DNA of 6,314 nucleotides from Firmicutes bacterium UBA3906. Its GTDB lineage: Bacteria > Bacillota > Clostridia > Caldicoprobacterales > DTU083. The position numbers were made by a program, and so were the translations under genes. Positions 5,848 through 6,314 of the stretch are shown here, piece after piece. Below the pieces are notes generated by a model. The model searched no databases. It was not told where the DNA came from and worked only from the letters and a program-made list of their open reading frames with translations. Positions within the stretch are counted from its first letter, which is position 1, and each line of letters starts with the position of its first letter. The DNA is taken from the NCBI GenBank assembly GCA_002391555.1, contig DGFG01000003.1, positions 6,930 to 13,243 on the forward strand. Reading direction: 5' to 3'.

Positions 5848-6314
5848 CTAAAGCTTTAAATATTGCCTTGTCACTTTATCATATATTTCTGTAGCTATCT
5901 TTTGGGCTGTCTTTCCCTCAGTAGAGATTATGATATCTGCAAAATCATATAGGTTGATTCTCTGATTATATAGCTTTATTAGATTCTCTTCAAAGTTCTC
6001 CTTTTGTAATAGTGGCCTTTTTTGGGATCCCTTTAATCTTTTTATTAGGCTATTGGGACTAGATTTCAAGGCTACTGATATGCTAGAAGCCTTGATCATA
6101 TCTCTATTTTCTTGGCTTTTTACTATGCCACCACCAGTTGATAATATAATTTGTTTTTTAGCTAAAAGCTCTTTTAAAAGTTTAGACTCTATAAACCTAA
6201 AGTACTCTTCGCCCTTTTCTAAAAATATATCATTTATACTTGTCCCTTCTAAGTCCTCTATAAGGGCATCAGTATCGTAAAAGGCTAGACCAGTTTTTTT
6301 AGCAAGTAACCTAC
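5848..6314 (-). CDS. aroK: Shikimate kinase, 5' end cut by window
   Basis: Phosphorylates shikimate to shikimate 3-phosphate with ATP (fifth step of the shikimate pathway); a small cytoplasmic P-loop kinase. The reading frame is open from the right edge (first full codon at 6312) to the TAG at 5850-5848, giving 154 visible residues. It begins with RLLAKKTGLAFYDTD, which in the family follows the P-loop directly, so the P-loop and start codon lie just outside; about 15-20 residues are missing. Visible motifs are the shikimate-binding Asp in FYDTD, Arg in EEYFRFIE, the GGG of ILSTGGGIV, the lid region LKGSQKRPLL and the C-terminal Arg in YNQRINLY. An internal ATG at 6099 would give only a C-terminal fragment and is not the start. 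The gene is followed by aroQ. The symbol aroK is used for the family; aroL-type naming is not distinguishable. Confidence 0.95.
   Translation of the reverse strand, partial: RLLAKKTGLAFYDTDALIEDLEGTSINDIFLEKGEEYFRFIESKLLKELLAKKQIILSTGGGIVKSQENRDMIKASSISVALKSSPNSLIKRLKGSQKRPLLQKENFEENLIKLYNQRINLYDFADIIISTEGKTAQKIATEIYDKVTRQYLKL

Noticed and set aside
5848..6099. A stand-alone 83-residue gene starting at the ATG at 6099.
   Set aside because: The frame stays open to the right edge and encodes shikimate-kinase motifs upstream (DTD, GGG), so this ATG is internal to a gene cut by the window.
6053..6280. Plus-strand open frame of 75 codons opposite shikimate kinase.
   Set aside because: Shadow of the aroK frame, which carries the expected motifs along the same stretch.
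1..6314. CRISPR arrays, tRNA or rRNA genes, insertion sequences, phage or defence genes.
   Set aside because: Every long stretch is filled by conserved housekeeping or sporulation genes. I saw no regular spacer-repeat pattern, transposase motif or inverted-repeat boundary.

Overview
This window reads as ordinary, well-conserved chromosome from an AT-rich, endospore-forming, probably anaerobic Firmicute of the class Clostridia. The spoIIIA sporulation genes require a spore former. The small acidic zinc-ribbon gene between efp and spoIIIAA is a clostridial hallmark; Bacillus subtilis has yqhV in that slot. The order aroQ - Xaa-Pro peptidase - efp - small gene - spoIIIA matches the B. subtilis yqhS-yqhT-efp-yqhV-spoIIIA neighbourhood as I remember it. 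All ten genes lie on the minus strand, so transcription runs from the right end of the window to the left. No stretch longer than about 140 bases lacks a gene.

Right part (about 3207-6314), housekeeping block: the 3' part of a shikimate kinase gene (aroK, cut by the window edge), aroQ (type II 3-dehydroquinate dehydratase), an M24-family Xaa-Pro peptidase, efp (elongation factor P), and a small uncharacterised acidic protein with two CxxC pairs. The gaps are 25-57 bases, most genes have clear ribosome binding sites, and I see no internal terminator, so this is probably one transcription unit. It ends at a strong Rho-independent terminator at 3137-3166.

Left part (1 to about 3130), sporulation block: spoIIIAA, AB, AC, AD and the first 300 codons of AE, spaced 9-19 bases apart. 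The operon has its own putative mother-cell sigma-E promoter just after the terminator. In the known system, AA (ATPase) and AB-AE (membrane proteins) form the mother-cell side of the SpoIIIA-SpoIIQ 'feeding tube' channel, which links mother cell and forespore after engulfment. spoIIIAF, AG and AH would be expected beyond the left edge but are not visible.

I looked for a previously undescribed system and did not find one. The points most worth a second look are the uncharacterised CxxC protein, a hexamer tandem repeat that overlaps the putative sigma-E -10 element of spoIIIAA, the terminator/promoter boundary between the two blocks, and two start-codon corrections (the peptidase and aroQ).
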